NCBI RefSeq assembly: GCF_030815145.1 | Contig: NZ_JAUSWJ010000001.1 | Span: 620,001-684,000, forward strand | Length of the DNA stretch: 64,000 nucleotides | Origin: Kaistia geumhonensis | GTDB lineage: Bacteria > Pseudomonadota > Alphaproteobacteria > Rhizobiales > Kaistiaceae | Direction of reading: 5' to 3' | Shown here: in pieces, positions 47,744 to 56,434 of the stretch | Layout of the letters: each line of letters begins with the position of its first letter | Numbering within the stretch: the stretch's first letter is position 1 | The notes under the pieces: generated by a model | The model's input: the letters and a program-made list of their open reading frames with translations, nothing else | Databases searched by the model: none | Told to the model about the DNA's origin: nothing | Position numbers and translations under genes: made by a program

Positions 47744-48925
47744 TCAATAGGGATCGATCGCATCGCGCAGGCCATCGCCGAGCGCGTTGAACGCGAACAC
47801 CGTGACCAGCACGAAGCCGACCGGCGACAGGATCCAGGGATAGGACCCGATCACCGAGAAGGAGCCGGTATCCTGCAGCATCAAGCCCCAGGAGATCAGC
47901 GGCGGCTTCACGGCGAAGCCGAGGAAGCCGAGGAAGGATTCGAGCAGCACGATCGCCGGGATCGCCAGCGTGACCGAGACGATCACATGGCTCAGCACGT
48001 TCGGCAGGATATGCCGCGCGATGATGCGGCCATCGCCCGCCCCGACCGCCATGGCAGCCCGGACATAATCCACGCGGGCGAGCGCCAGTGTCTTGCCGCG
48101 AACCTCGCGCGAGAGCTGCGCCCAGCCGAGCGCCGCCATCACGCCGATCACGAAGGCGATGAAGACGTTGGACGGCGCGGTGATCGGGATCAGCGAGGTC
48201 AGCGCCAGATAGAGCGGCAATTGCGGGAAGGCGAGGACCATATCGACGAAGCGCTGCATCCAGGTATCGAACCGTCCTCCGAGATAGCCGGAGGTGATGC
48301 CGATGCCCGTGCCGACCGTCGTGGTCAGGAACACGACGATGAGCGCGATGGTGAGCGAGATGCGCGAACCGACGATGGCGCGCGAAAGGATGTCGCGGCC
48401 AAACTTGTCGGTGCCGAGCAGATGGACGGGCTTCCCGTCCAGTCCACCGAAGAAGTGGATATTGGACGGGATCAGCCAGAAGATCTTGTAATCGTAGCCG
48501 CGCACGAAGAAGCCGATCTCGTGCGGGTTGTCGTAGTCCGGGCCGGTGAGCGGCTGGAAGGTGACCGGATCAAACTCGCCATTCTCGATGATCGGATAGA
48601 CGCGCGGCCACAGCGTGAAGCTGCCATCCTTCGTGAAGAAGGACAGCGTCTCGGGCGGCGCGAAGGCGACGCCGTTCTCCTTCGGGTTCACCGGCGCGAA
48701 GAAGTCCGCGAACACCGCCATCAGCAGCAGCGCCAGCACCATGACCAGACCGATCATGCCGACGACCGAGCGGCGGAAGCGCCGCCAGACGAGCGCCAGA
48801 TAGGTCTCGTTGCCATGGGCGAAGCGTCCGCCCTGCGCTTTCGCCGCCGCCTCGCGCTCATGCTCCTTGCGCACGGCCTCCTCGGCATGCGCAGTGGCCT
48901 CGGCCGCCGAATTCGTGTCGGTCAT
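47744..48925 (-). CDS. agpC: ABC transporter permease (AgpC-like, DppC family)
   Basis: Second membrane subunit of the importer, 393 residues. The N-terminus is a charged coiled segment (about 1-45, Glu/Lys/Ala-rich), then one helix (VGMIGLVMVLALLLMAVF), a long periplasmic insert, and the DppC-type core with LLGTDKFGRDILSRAIVGSR. The EAA loop is MAVGAGDGRIIARHILPNVL. The ATG at 48925 overlaps the agpB stop. The long periplasmic loop (about 70-160) is typical of this alpha-galactoside subfamily. Confidence 0.92.
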   Translation of the reverse strand: MTDTNSAAEATAHAEEAVRKEHEREAAAKAQGGRFAHGNETYLALVWRRFRRSVVGMIGLVMVLALLLMAVFADFFAPVNPKENGVAFAPPETLSFFTKDGSFTLWPRVYPIIENGEFDPVTFQPLTGPDYDNPHEIGFFVRGYDYKIFWLIPSNIHFFGGLDGKPVHLLGTDKFGRDILSRAIVGSRISLTIALIVVFLTTTVGTGIGITSGYLGGRFDTWMQRFVDMVLAFPQLPLYLALTSLIPITAPSNVFIAFVIGVMAALGWAQLSREVRGKTLALARVDYVRAAMAVGAGDGRIIARHILPNVLSHVIVSVTLAIPAIVLLESFLGFLGFAVKPPLISWGLMLQDTGSFSVIGSYPWILSPVGFVLVTVFAFNALGDGLRDAIDPY

Positions 48926-49932
48926 TCTTTTCCTCCGCCGAGCCGGACGCGGGGATCGAGCAGGGCCAAGAGCATGTCGGCGATGATGTTGCCGACGATC
49001 AGCGTCGCCGCGAGAACCATCATGAAGGTCGCGCTGACATAGACGTCGCCGACGCCCATCGACTGAACGATGGCCGGGCCGACGGTCGCGAGCGAGAACA
49101 CGATCGCGACCTCGATCTCGCCGGTGAGCATGTAGGGGAGCACCACGCCCTGATACATGATGAGCGGATGCAGGGCATTGGGCACGGCGTGGCGCATGAC
49201 CACGGCGCCTTCGGAGAGCCCCTTCGCCCGCGCCGTCTCGACATATTGCGCGTTCAGCGTGTCGAGCAGATTGGCCCGCATCACGCGCATGTTGTAGGCG
49301 AGGCCGCCGAAGGTCGCGATCGCGACGACCGGCCAGACATGCTTCACGAGATCGACGAACTTGGCCCAGGACCAGGGCGCGCCGCCATATTGCGGCGAGA
49401 AGAACGAGCCGATCTCCTGCACGTTCAGGCGGAAGGCGAGGATGTAGACGATGACGATCGCGATCAGGAAGCGCGGGATCGTCGTGCCGAGGAACGAGAC
49501 GAAGGCGAGGACCGAGTCGATCCAGCTGTATTGCCGCGTCGCCGCGATGATGCCGAAGGCGATGCCGATGAGCGATGCCAGGATGTGGCACACGAGCGCC
49601 AGCAGCAGGGTGCGCGGCAACCGCTCCGCGACGACGGTCGCGACGGGCTTGTTGTAGAAATAGCTCTGGCCGAAGTCGCCGCGCGTGACGATACCGCTGA
49701 TCCAGTTGAAATACTGGACGATCATCGGCTGATCGAGGCCATGCGCCTTGCGGTAGGCATCCGCCTGCGCCTCGGCGACGACGGCCGACGCGCCGCCCTG
49801 GTTCATCAGCTGCGAGCGGATGAAATCGCCATAGTCGCCGGGCGGCGCCTGGATGATGGCGAAGGTGACGATGCTCAAGACCAGCAGGACCGGGATCGCC
49901 GAGAGAATTCTGATCGCGAGGAAGCGCAACAT
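48922..49932 (-). CDS. agpB: ABC transporter permease (AgpB-like, DppB family)
   Basis: First membrane subunit, 336 residues with about six helices, DppB type. The N-terminus LRFLAIRILSAIPVLLVLS is the first helix, and the EAA loop is seen as ARAKGLSEGAVVMRHAVPNAL. It overlaps agpC by 4 bases (ATGA) and lies 78 bases after agpA, a spacing often associated with lower expression of permeases than of the binding protein. Confidence 0.92.
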   Translation of the reverse strand: MLRFLAIRILSAIPVLLVLSIVTFAIIQAPPGDYGDFIRSQLMNQGGASAVVAEAQADAYRKAHGLDQPMIVQYFNWISGIVTRGDFGQSYFYNKPVATVVAERLPRTLLLALVCHILASLIGIAFGIIAATRQYSWIDSVLAFVSFLGTTIPRFLIAIVIVYILAFRLNVQEIGSFFSPQYGGAPWSWAKFVDLVKHVWPVVAIATFGGLAYNMRVMRANLLDTLNAQYVETARAKGLSEGAVVMRHAVPNALHPLIMYQGVVLPYMLTGEIEVAIVFSLATVGPAIVQSMGVGDVYVSATFMMVLAATLIVGNIIADMLLALLDPRVRLGGGKE

Positions 49933-50010
49933 CGGCTTCGGTCTCCGTGATCGGGTGGGAGGACAAGGGGGCCGGAGCCTCCTTGTCCGATTGCGATAGC
50001 GATCGCGGGA

Positions 50011-52095
50011 TCAGTTCACCGGGCCGGCGGAACCGGGCGCACCCGGCAGAGTATCCGCATGCAGCTCGTACTTGCCCTGCTTGTCGGTCGGGACAAAGAC
50101 GCGCTCACGAATGATCGAATCCTCGGCCCAGTTGAACAGGTTGATCGGCGTGCCCTTCGGGATGTTGGCGAAGCGCTTGTTGATGATCAGCGCGCCAGGA
50201 TACTGCACGAGACCGACGCCATAGACGTTGTCCGTGTAGATCTTCTGGTACTGCTTCATCAGATCCTTGCGCTCGACATTGTCGCTGGAGGCGATGAACT
50301 TGTTCACGATGTCGACCAGCTGCTGTTCGAAGGGCAGCAGGTCGAGCTGGCCGTCCTTGCCGGCGCGGTGGAAGGCGCTGGTCTGCGGGCCGACGGGAGC
50401 AAGGTTCACGGTCTTCTGGACGACCGAGGTCAGTTCTTCCTGGTTGCGGAGAACCATCCAGTCGAACTTGCCGGCCTGGGCGAGCGCGTCGCGCTGCTTG
50501 CCGTCGACGGTGTTCAGGATGACACGGATGCCAAGCGGCTCCATCATCTGAACGATGCCGTCGGCGAGGCTCTTGTCCGTCTGGTAGTCGCCGTTCACCA
50601 GCAGCGTGACCTCGACATCCTTGCCGCCGGCGGTGCCGGCCGGGAAGTTGACGATGCCATTACCGTCCGTGTCCTTGAGACCGGCTTCGGCGAGTTCCGC
50701 CTTGGCGCTCTCGAGGTTGAACGGATAGTAGGCGGTCGAGTCCTTGTCGTAGTAGGTCGTGCCGGAATAGATGCCGCCCGGATAGATGGCCGTGAACGGC
50801 CCCTTCACCAGCGACTGTCCGAGACGCGCCCGGTCGACAGCTTCGGTCACCGCCTTGCGGAAGTGATCGTTGCGATTCAGATCGCGCACGGCCTGCCCGC
50901 GCTCGTCCGGCTCGCCCCAGCCATTGGCCGAGTAGTTCGGATAGAGCGAGTAGCCGATGATGCGCGGTCCGAATTCGAGGCGGGCCGGCGCGTCGGGGCT
51001 CGCCGAACGCTTCAGGGCCTCGACGAAGCTCTCGGGCTGCTCGAGATTCGAGAAGTCGCCCGAGCCGGCCACGGCCTGCACGTCGCGGTCCGCCCAGGTC
51101 GAGAGCTTGTAGTGCATCTCGTTGAGATAGGGCAGCTGGTTACCCTTCTCGTCGACCTTCCAGTAATAGGGATTGCGGCGCATGACGATGATGTCGTCAG
51201 GACGATACTCGACCGGCACCCAGGCGCCCATGACCGGAATGTTCATGTATTCCGGCGGGAAGGCGTTCTTGTACTGCTCGTAGGTGTTCTTCGAGTATTT
51301 GGGATGCTGCGGCTTCAGGATGTGAGCCGGGCCGGGGCAGAAGGTGCCATAGGCCATCTGGTAGAGATACTGCTTGGCGAAGGGCTGCTTGAAGGTCCAG
51401 ACGACCGTGTAGTCGTCGATCTTCTCGAGCGTCGTGCCCTCGCCGAACGTGCCCGGCGTCGCCCCGTTGAGCGGCGTCACGTTCGGGTCGTTGACGTTGT
51501 CCTGCCAGTAGAACATCAGGTCGTCGGCACCGAAGGGCGCACCATCCGACCACTTGGCACCCTCGATGAGGTGCATGGTCAGCTTGTGGCCGTCCTCGGA
51601 CCATTCCCAGCTCTTGGCGAGGTTGGGCAGCGGCTCGAGCTCGTCGGCCTTGATCTGGAAGAGCGGACCCGAGCGGGTCAGGCACTCCGACAGGCCGATG
51701 TCGATGCCGCCCCAGCCCTGCGACTGGCCGCCGATATAGTTCCAGCCTTCCGGCCGGCCGCCGATGACATGGCGCATCGTGTCGCCATAGACGCCGACGC
51801 CGTCGACCATGTTGCCGGTCTTGTAGACCATCGGCTCCTTGGGAAGGCGATCCTTGACCGGGGGCAGCTTGCCCTTGTCGACGAAGTTCTTCGTGACCCA
51901 GTCGGGCTCGTGATACTCGGGCAGCGCCTTGAACTCGAGGATGTCCGCGACACCGACATAGTCGACCTGGCCCTGCGCGTCGAACTTCGGCGGATCGGGC
52001 GGCACGGTCGGCGATTCCGTCTGGGCGAGAGCCGCCGCGACGGACACGCCGAGAAGCAGGCCCGCTCCTCCGAGCGCCATCATATAGGTCTTCAT
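50011..52095 (-). CDS. agpA: ABC transporter substrate-binding protein (AgpA-like)
   Basis: Periplasmic receptor of the alpha-galactoside importer, 694 residues, family 5 (oligopeptide-type) fold. The ATG at 52095 has a strong GGGAGG ribosome binding site and a signal peptide ending AAALAQ (about residue 25). Family features include LAKSWEWSEDGHKLTMHL, GAKWSDGAPFGADD and a late DWMVLRNQEE. Its length, above the ~530 usual for dipeptide receptors, is typical of the AgpA subgroup. The frame stays open far upstream, overlapping the GH4 gene, but this is a shadow. Confidence 0.92.
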   Translation of the reverse strand: MKTYMMALGGAGLLLGVSVAAALAQTESPTVPPDPPKFDAQGQVDYVGVADILEFKALPEYHEPDWVTKNFVDKGKLPPVKDRLPKEPMVYKTGNMVDGVGVYGDTMRHVIGGRPEGWNYIGGQSQGWGGIDIGLSECLTRSGPLFQIKADELEPLPNLAKSWEWSEDGHKLTMHLIEGAKWSDGAPFGADDLMFYWQDNVNDPNVTPLNGATPGTFGEGTTLEKIDDYTVVWTFKQPFAKQYLYQMAYGTFCPGPAHILKPQHPKYSKNTYEQYKNAFPPEYMNIPVMGAWVPVEYRPDDIIVMRRNPYYWKVDEKGNQLPYLNEMHYKLSTWADRDVQAVAGSGDFSNLEQPESFVEALKRSASPDAPARLEFGPRIIGYSLYPNYSANGWGEPDERGQAVRDLNRNDHFRKAVTEAVDRARLGQSLVKGPFTAIYPGGIYSGTTYYDKDSTAYYPFNLESAKAELAEAGLKDTDGNGIVNFPAGTAGGKDVEVTLLVNGDYQTDKSLADGIVQMMEPLGIRVILNTVDGKQRDALAQAGKFDWMVLRNQEELTSVVQKTVNLAPVGPQTSAFHRAGKDGQLDLLPFEQQLVDIVNKFIASSDNVERKDLMKQYQKIYTDNVYGVGLVQYPGALIINKRFANIPKGTPINLFNWAEDSIIRERVFVPTDKQGKYELHADTLPGAPGSAGPVN

Positions 52096-52238
52096 GGTTC
52101 CTCCCTTGATCGCGGCAGGTGAGTTTCGCTCGACCCGCCCGACTTCCCACAACAGGCCGCCGCCACCGTCATCCCCACGACGACGACCATCCGAGAACGG
52201 CGCGGCCAAGACACCGCCGCGCCGGACGATTCCGAGCC

Positions 52239-53732
52239 TCAGAGCGACGGACGCGCCGCCTCGTCCAGCTCGACCGCACGCTTCTTCGCGCTTTCCGCGC
52301 GGACGACATCGACGGAGCGCACCTCGCGGCGCGCCGCGCCCTGCCAGTCCCGCGTCTTGACCGTGGACTTCGCGAGCCGGGCCTTGGCGCCCTCGATCTC
52401 GCCGGCGAATTGCGGCAGCCACCTGGCCTGCGCCACCACCATCTCGTCGACCATCTGCCACACCTCGTCGGGCGAGCAGATCGCGCCGACCAGCGGGTCG
52501 TGCAGCACGGCGAGCTTCAGGAGATCGAGATCGCCGTTTACAGCCGCGTGCACCGACATGCGCTGGACGTTGATCGAGGAAATGCAGGTCGCCGCGCAGG
52601 CCTCGGGCAAGGTGATGCCGGCGGCCATGTTCAGGCCGAAGCGATCGACGAAGCCGGGCGACTCGATGATCGCATCGGACGGCAGATTGGTGATGACGCC
52701 GTCGTTCTTGACGTTGAAATGGCCGCGATAGACGCGCCCGGTCTCCAGCGCCTCGAGGATGTGGCTCGCATGCTCGCTCGAGCGCTTGCCGTGGTCGAGC
52801 GGCTTGCCGGCGTCCTCCAGGAAGCGCGGGAAATCGGTCTCGAACCAGTTGCGGCTCTCGGTCGAGTAGCGGAGATAGCCGCCCGTCTCGCCATGGATCC
52901 AGTCGGACATGTCGATCCAGCGCTCGATCTCGTCGGGGCGCTTGCGATACCAGGGCAGGTATTCGGAGAGATGGCCGTTCGATTCCGTCGAGTAGACGCC
53001 GAAGCGCTTCAGGACGTCGATGCGCACCTTCTCCTGCTGCGAATAGACCGGATGCGCCTCGAAGGCGGCGACCAGTTCGTCCTTGCCGACCTTGCGGCCC
53101 TTGAAGCGGACGTCGATGAACCAGGTCTGATGGTTGATGCCCGAGCAGATATAGTCGAGCTCGCCCGGCTTCGCTCCGAGCACCGCCGCGATCTGCTCGC
53201 CGCCATGCTGCACGCCGTGGCAGAGGCCGATCGTGTCCACCTTGCCATATTCGATGGCGGCCCAGGTGTTCATGGCCATCGGGTTGGCATAGTTCAGGAA
53301 CTTGGCGCCCGGCGCGCCGACCTCGCGGATATCCTTGCAGAAGTCGAGGATCGCCGGGATGTTGCGCTGGCCGTAGAGGATGCCGCCCGCGCAGATCGTG
53401 TCGCCGACGCACTGGTCGACGCCGTATTTCAGCGGGATGCGGATATCGTCGGCATAGGCCTCGAGCCCGCCGATGCGCACGCAGCTGATGATGTATTTCG
53501 CGCCTTCGATCGCGCGACGGCGATCGGTCGTCGCGGTGATGCGGGTCGGCAGGCCGTTGGCTTCGACGATCTTGTCGAGGATCTGCTTGATCATCGAAAG
53601 ATTGTGCTCACTGACATCGGTGAGCGCGAACTCGACGTCACGCAGCTCCGGCACCGATACGATGTCTGTCATCAGCTTCTTGGTGAAGCCGACGCTTCCA
53701 GCGCCGATGATGGCGATCTTCAAACCGGACAT
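52239..53732 (-). CDS. agaL1: GH4 alpha-galactosidase (AgaL1-like)
   Basis: First gene of the operon, 497 residues. GH4 features: IAIIGAGSVGFTKKLMTDIV at the N-terminus (NAD), YANPMAMNTWA, the metal-binding IGLCHGVQHGGEQ and the CSGINHQTWFIDV segment. The ATG at 53732 follows GAGGGAG. It is only distantly similar to the second GH4 gene in the same operon, so the two probably differ in substrate. The divergent AraC gene starts 184 bases away, and regulation is expected from that gap. Confidence 0.9.
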   Translation of the reverse strand: MSGLKIAIIGAGSVGFTKKLMTDIVSVPELRDVEFALTDVSEHNLSMIKQILDKIVEANGLPTRITATTDRRRAIEGAKYIISCVRIGGLEAYADDIRIPLKYGVDQCVGDTICAGGILYGQRNIPAILDFCKDIREVGAPGAKFLNYANPMAMNTWAAIEYGKVDTIGLCHGVQHGGEQIAAVLGAKPGELDYICSGINHQTWFIDVRFKGRKVGKDELVAAFEAHPVYSQQEKVRIDVLKRFGVYSTESNGHLSEYLPWYRKRPDEIERWIDMSDWIHGETGGYLRYSTESRNWFETDFPRFLEDAGKPLDHGKRSSEHASHILEALETGRVYRGHFNVKNDGVITNLPSDAIIESPGFVDRFGLNMAAGITLPEACAATCISSINVQRMSVHAAVNGDLDLLKLAVLHDPLVGAICSPDEVWQMVDEMVVAQARWLPQFAGEIEGAKARLAKSTVKTRDWQGAARREVRSVDVVRAESAKKRAVELDEAARPSL

Positions 53733-53902
53733 TCGCTCCCTCGATCCGTGCCGACCGCGACAGCGGCCGAATTCCGCTCCGCCCGCATGATGGCGTCGCC
53801 CTCGGGCATCGGCATGACCATGCGTCACCGCCCGGGCCAAGGTGGCCGCAGCCGACGGTTCGTGGCATTAGTTATTCCGAAGCGCGGAACCGCGACCAGA
53901 GA

Positions 53903-53933
53903 GATTTTGTGCTTTCATGGGTGAAATTGTGCT
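53903..53933. promoter_or_regulatory. Direct repeat overlapping agpT start (candidate AraC operator)
   Basis: GATTTTGTGCT (53903) and GAAATTGTGCT (53923) agree at 9 of 11 positions and are spaced exactly 20 bases apart, two helical turns, as expected for an AraC-type dimer. The second copy lies inside the coding region just past the start codon, suggesting autorepression. Confidence 0.4.
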
Positions 53934-54819
53934 CCAGAAACTGCGTGCCTACGCGCCGGTGATGAAGACCGTCTCGCTGCCGCGCGGCCGTCATCACCTG
54001 CACACGATGCCGACCAGTTCGGGCTACGAGATCCGCACGGAACCGCCCTATGAATGGGATGGCATGCAGCGCGGCCAGACGCCGTTCACGGTGCTTCAGC
54101 ACACGATTTCCGGCGTCGGGCAGCTTCGCTACGAGCGGCGGCGCTACCGCATCCGTCCGGGCGAGACGATGCTGGTGATGATCCCGCACAATCACCGCTA
54201 CTGGCTCGAGGCCGGGGACCGCTGGGAATATTTCTGGATATCCATGCATGGTCGCGAGGCCCTCAGGATCCATCGCGAGATCCTGGCCGCCAACGGGCCG
54301 GTGCTGCGGCTGCGCCCCGAGACCATCGAACATCTCGCGCGCTGCACGCTGCGCTTCGTGGAGGGCGAAGGCGAGACGCCCGGTGCGGCATCGGCGATCG
54401 CCTATGAGGCCGCCATGGCGCTGTTCGACGACGTGTTCGGCTCCCACACGGTGTTGCCGACCGAGGACGACGCGATCTCGCGCGCCATCCGCTTCATCCT
54501 GTCCAATCTCGACAAGCCGCTCGCAGTACCGGACCTCGCCGAGGTCGCCGGCTTCACGCGGGCGCATTTCACCCGCGTCTTCACCGAACACGAGGGGCTG
54601 CCGCCGGCCGAGTTCGTGCTGCAGCAGCGCATGCGCCGCGCCGCGTCGCTGCTCGCCAGCGACGCCTCGGTCTCGGTGAAGGATGTGGCGGTGCTGGTCG
54701 GCTTCGACGACCCCAACTATTTCGCCAAGGTCTTCCGCCGCGTGTTCGGCACGAGCCCGACGGAGTTCCGCACGACCGGCATGTACGCGACCTCGGCCGC
54801 CGGCGAGCGCCCCGGCTGA
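53917..54819 (+). CDS. agpT: AraC family regulator (AgpT-like)
   Basis: Likely activator of the divergent alpha-galactoside operon, 300 residues. The N-terminal cupin sensor covers about 20-150 (YRIRPGETMLVMIPHNHRYW). The C-terminal double helix-turn-helix starts near 190 (LDKPLAVPDLAEVAGFTRAH) and continues with ASDASVSVKDVAVLVGFDD and the AraC signature PNYFAKVFRRVFGTSPTEFR. Position and domain layout match S. meliloti agpT. No good ribosome binding site precedes the ATG at 53917 (AGAGAG is about 14 bases off), so the start is less sure than the gene. Confidence 0.88.
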   Translation: MGEIVLQKLRAYAPVMKTVSLPRGRHHLHTMPTSSGYEIRTEPPYEWDGMQRGQTPFTVLQHTISGVGQLRYERRRYRIRPGETMLVMIPHNHRYWLEAGDRWEYFWISMHGREALRIHREILAANGPVLRLRPETIEHLARCTLRFVEGEGETPGAASAIAYEAAMALFDDVFGSHTVLPTEDDAISRAIRFILSNLDKPLAVPDLAEVAGFTRAHFTRVFTEHEGLPPAEFVLQQRMRRAASLLASDASVSVKDVAVLVGFDDPNYFAKVFRRVFGTSPTEFRTTGMYATSAAGERPG

Positions 54820-54894
54820 CCGCATTTTCGGCACGACGCCTAAAGACCGGTCAGCGAAGGGGCGATTGTATACGCCAAACCATGCCCGGCACGC

Positions 54895-54910
54895 TGGCAC
54901 GCGCCTTGCT
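54895..54910 (+). promoter_or_regulatory. Sigma-54 (RpoN) promoter of the guanidine operon
   Basis: TGGCAC (54895-54900), five bases, TTGCT (54906-54910). This is the -24/-12 consensus with correct spacing. The predicted transcription start, about 12 bases past the -12 element (near 54921), falls just before the riboswitch. It implies NtrC-type nitrogen control. I do not see a clear NtrC site upstream; a dyad (GGCG/CGCC, 54861-54876) is the only candidate. Confidence 0.75.
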
Positions 54911-54929
54911 TTTCATTCTGCATTGAGTT

Positions 54930-55036
54930 GGTGGCTAGGGTTCCGGTTCCCCTCCGAGGGAATGCTGGTCCGAGAGCTGCCGCCGGCGCGGGAGACATCC
55001 GCGCCGGGCACGGCGGGATAAAATCCCGGGAGACCT
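54930..55036 (+). ncRNA. Guanidine-I (ykkC) riboswitch
   Basis: The aptamer consensus is recognisable along its whole length: CTAGGGTTCCG near 54935, CTGGTCCGAGAG at 54965-54976, a variable GC-rich stem (about 54982-55007), then ACGGCGGGATAAAATCCCGG and GAGA ending near 55033. This class binds guanidinium and turns on downstream genes. The genes that follow (ABC importer, DUF1989 pair, carboxylase, allophanate hydrolase) are its classical regulon, which makes the call firm. Confidence 0.95.
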
Positions 55037-55045
55037 CAGTGGCCA

Positions 55046-55111
55046 GGAATTGGCGACGCTCAGGTCTTTGCCAATTCCCGGTTCCAGCGAAACCTTGACC
55101 GGAGTTGGCAA
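55046..55111 (+). promoter_or_regulatory. Riboswitch expression platform: competing hairpins at the ribosome binding site
   Basis: GGAATTGGC (55046-55054) is perfectly complementary to GCCAATTCC (55070-55078). The same middle segment (55068-55081) also pairs with 55099-55111, which contains the GGAG ribosome binding site and the A of the start codon: 11 bp including one G-T, then a bulge and 2 bp more. The two folds are mutually exclusive. No U-run follows either hairpin, which argues for translational control. Confidence 0.65.
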
Positions 55112-56193
55112 TGCACGTGACGAAAGCTCTGAGACGCAGCCTCGCCGCCGGCCTGATGGCCACGGCCCTCGCCTTCTCCTTCGCCGGCTCCGCCGATGCC
55201 GCGCCCAAGAAGGACTTCAAGCTCGCCTGGTCGATCTATGTCGGCTGGATGCCATGGCAGTGGGCTGCCGAGCAGCGCATCGTCAAGAAATGGGCCGACA
55301 AATACGGCATCAGCATCGATGTCGTGCAGGTCAACGACTATGTCGAATCGATCAACCAGTACACGGCCGGCGGCTTCGATGCCGTCACGCTGACCAATAT
55401 GGACGGGCTTTCGATCCCGGCCGCGGGCGGCATCGACACGACCGCGCTCCTCGTGGGCGACTTCTCCAACGGCAATGACGCGGTCATCCTCAAGGACAAG
55501 ACGGCGCTGGCGGACATCAAGGGCCAGAAGGTCAACCTCGTCGAGTTCTCGGTCTCGCACTACCTGCTCGCCCGCGCCCTCGCCTCGATCGGCCTCACCG
55601 AGCGCGATCTCAGCGTCGTCTCGACTTCCGATGCCGACATGGTGGCAGCCTGGGCGACGCCGGAGGTGACCGCCGTCGTCACCTGGAACCCGCTGGTCGC
55701 CGAGATCATAGCGACGCCGGGCGCCAACAAGGTGTTCGATTCCTCGCAGATCCCCGGCGAGATCATCGACCTCACGGCCGTCAACACCGAGACGCTGAAG
55801 GACAATCCCGCCTTCGGCAAGGCGCTCGCCGGCGCCTGGTACGAGACCATGGCGATCATGTCGTCGGACACGCCCGAAGGTAAGGCGGCCCGCGAGGCGA
55901 TGGGCAAGGCTTCCGGCACCGATCTCGCCGGCTACGAAGCGCAGCTCAAGGCGACGCGCATGTTCTTCAAGCCGGACGAGGCCGCCGCCTTCGCCAAGAG
56001 CCCGGAGATCGGCGCCACGATGGACCATGTGCGCAGCTTCCTGTTCGACCATGGCCTGCTCGGCAACGGCGCCGACTCGGCCGACGTCGTCGGCATCGAG
56101 CTCGCCGACGGCAAGGTGCTCGGCGACACGGGCAATGTGAAGTTCCGCTTCACGGACGCATACATGGCCGACGCCGCAGCCGGAAAGCTCTGA
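55111..56193 (+). CDS. Guanidine/urea-carboxylase-region ABC transporter substrate-binding protein
   Basis: Periplasmic receptor of the importer encoded in the riboswitch operon, 360 residues. It matches the group annotated as the urea carboxylase region binding protein (NMT1/TauA-like fold). The signal peptide covers about 1-30 (LMATALAFSFAGSADA). Mature start features are FKLAWSIYVGWMPWQWA and VNDYVESINQYTAGGFDAVT, the latter aromatic/acidic as expected for a cationic ligand. The ATG at 55111 is six bases after GGAG; a TTG two codons upstream overlaps that site. Given the riboswitch, guanidinium is the likeliest ligand. Confidence 0.9.
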   Translation: MHVTKALRRSLAAGLMATALAFSFAGSADAAPKKDFKLAWSIYVGWMPWQWAAEQRIVKKWADKYGISIDVVQVNDYVESINQYTAGGFDAVTLTNMDGLSIPAAGGIDTTALLVGDFSNGNDAVILKDKTALADIKGQKVNLVEFSVSHYLLARALASIGLTERDLSVVSTSDADMVAAWATPEVTAVVTWNPLVAEIIATPGANKVFDSSQIPGEIIDLTAVNTETLKDNPAFGKALAGAWYETMAIMSSDTPEGKAAREAMGKASGTDLAGYEAQLKATRMFFKPDEAAAFAKSPEIGATMDHVRSFLFDHGLLGNGADSADVVGIELADGKVLGDTGNVKFRFTDAYMADAAAGKL

Positions 56194-56310
56194 GCGTGGT
56201 TCCGGGCGGGTCGCGCATGATGTGGGATGCCACGGCCTGCGGGAGCTCGGTCCGGGCGGCCGCCCATGGCGGTCGTCCAGGCTTGGACGCTGCCCCATCA
56301 TTTCCGCCGC

Positions 56311-56352
56311 GCCCCCTCCCCAACCCTCCCCCGATTCGCGGGAGAGGGAGTT
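56311..56352. repeat. Dispersed palindromic repeat, intergenic copy
   Basis: CCCTCCCC followed by CTCCC-CCGATTCGCGGGAG-type pairing (CCCTCCCCCG, loop ATT, CGCGGGAGAGGGAG) forms an imperfect hairpin between the binding protein and permease genes. The sequence resembles the segment at 61885-61915 inside the carboxylase gene and looks like a short mobile palindromic repeat. Confidence 0.55.
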
Positions 56353-56434
56353 GCCCCTCGCCCGGCTGCGCGCTCGATGACGGGCGGGTTCGGCTGTCGC
56401 CGCGCGGGGCGAACGGACCAGGGGAGCGCTCGTC

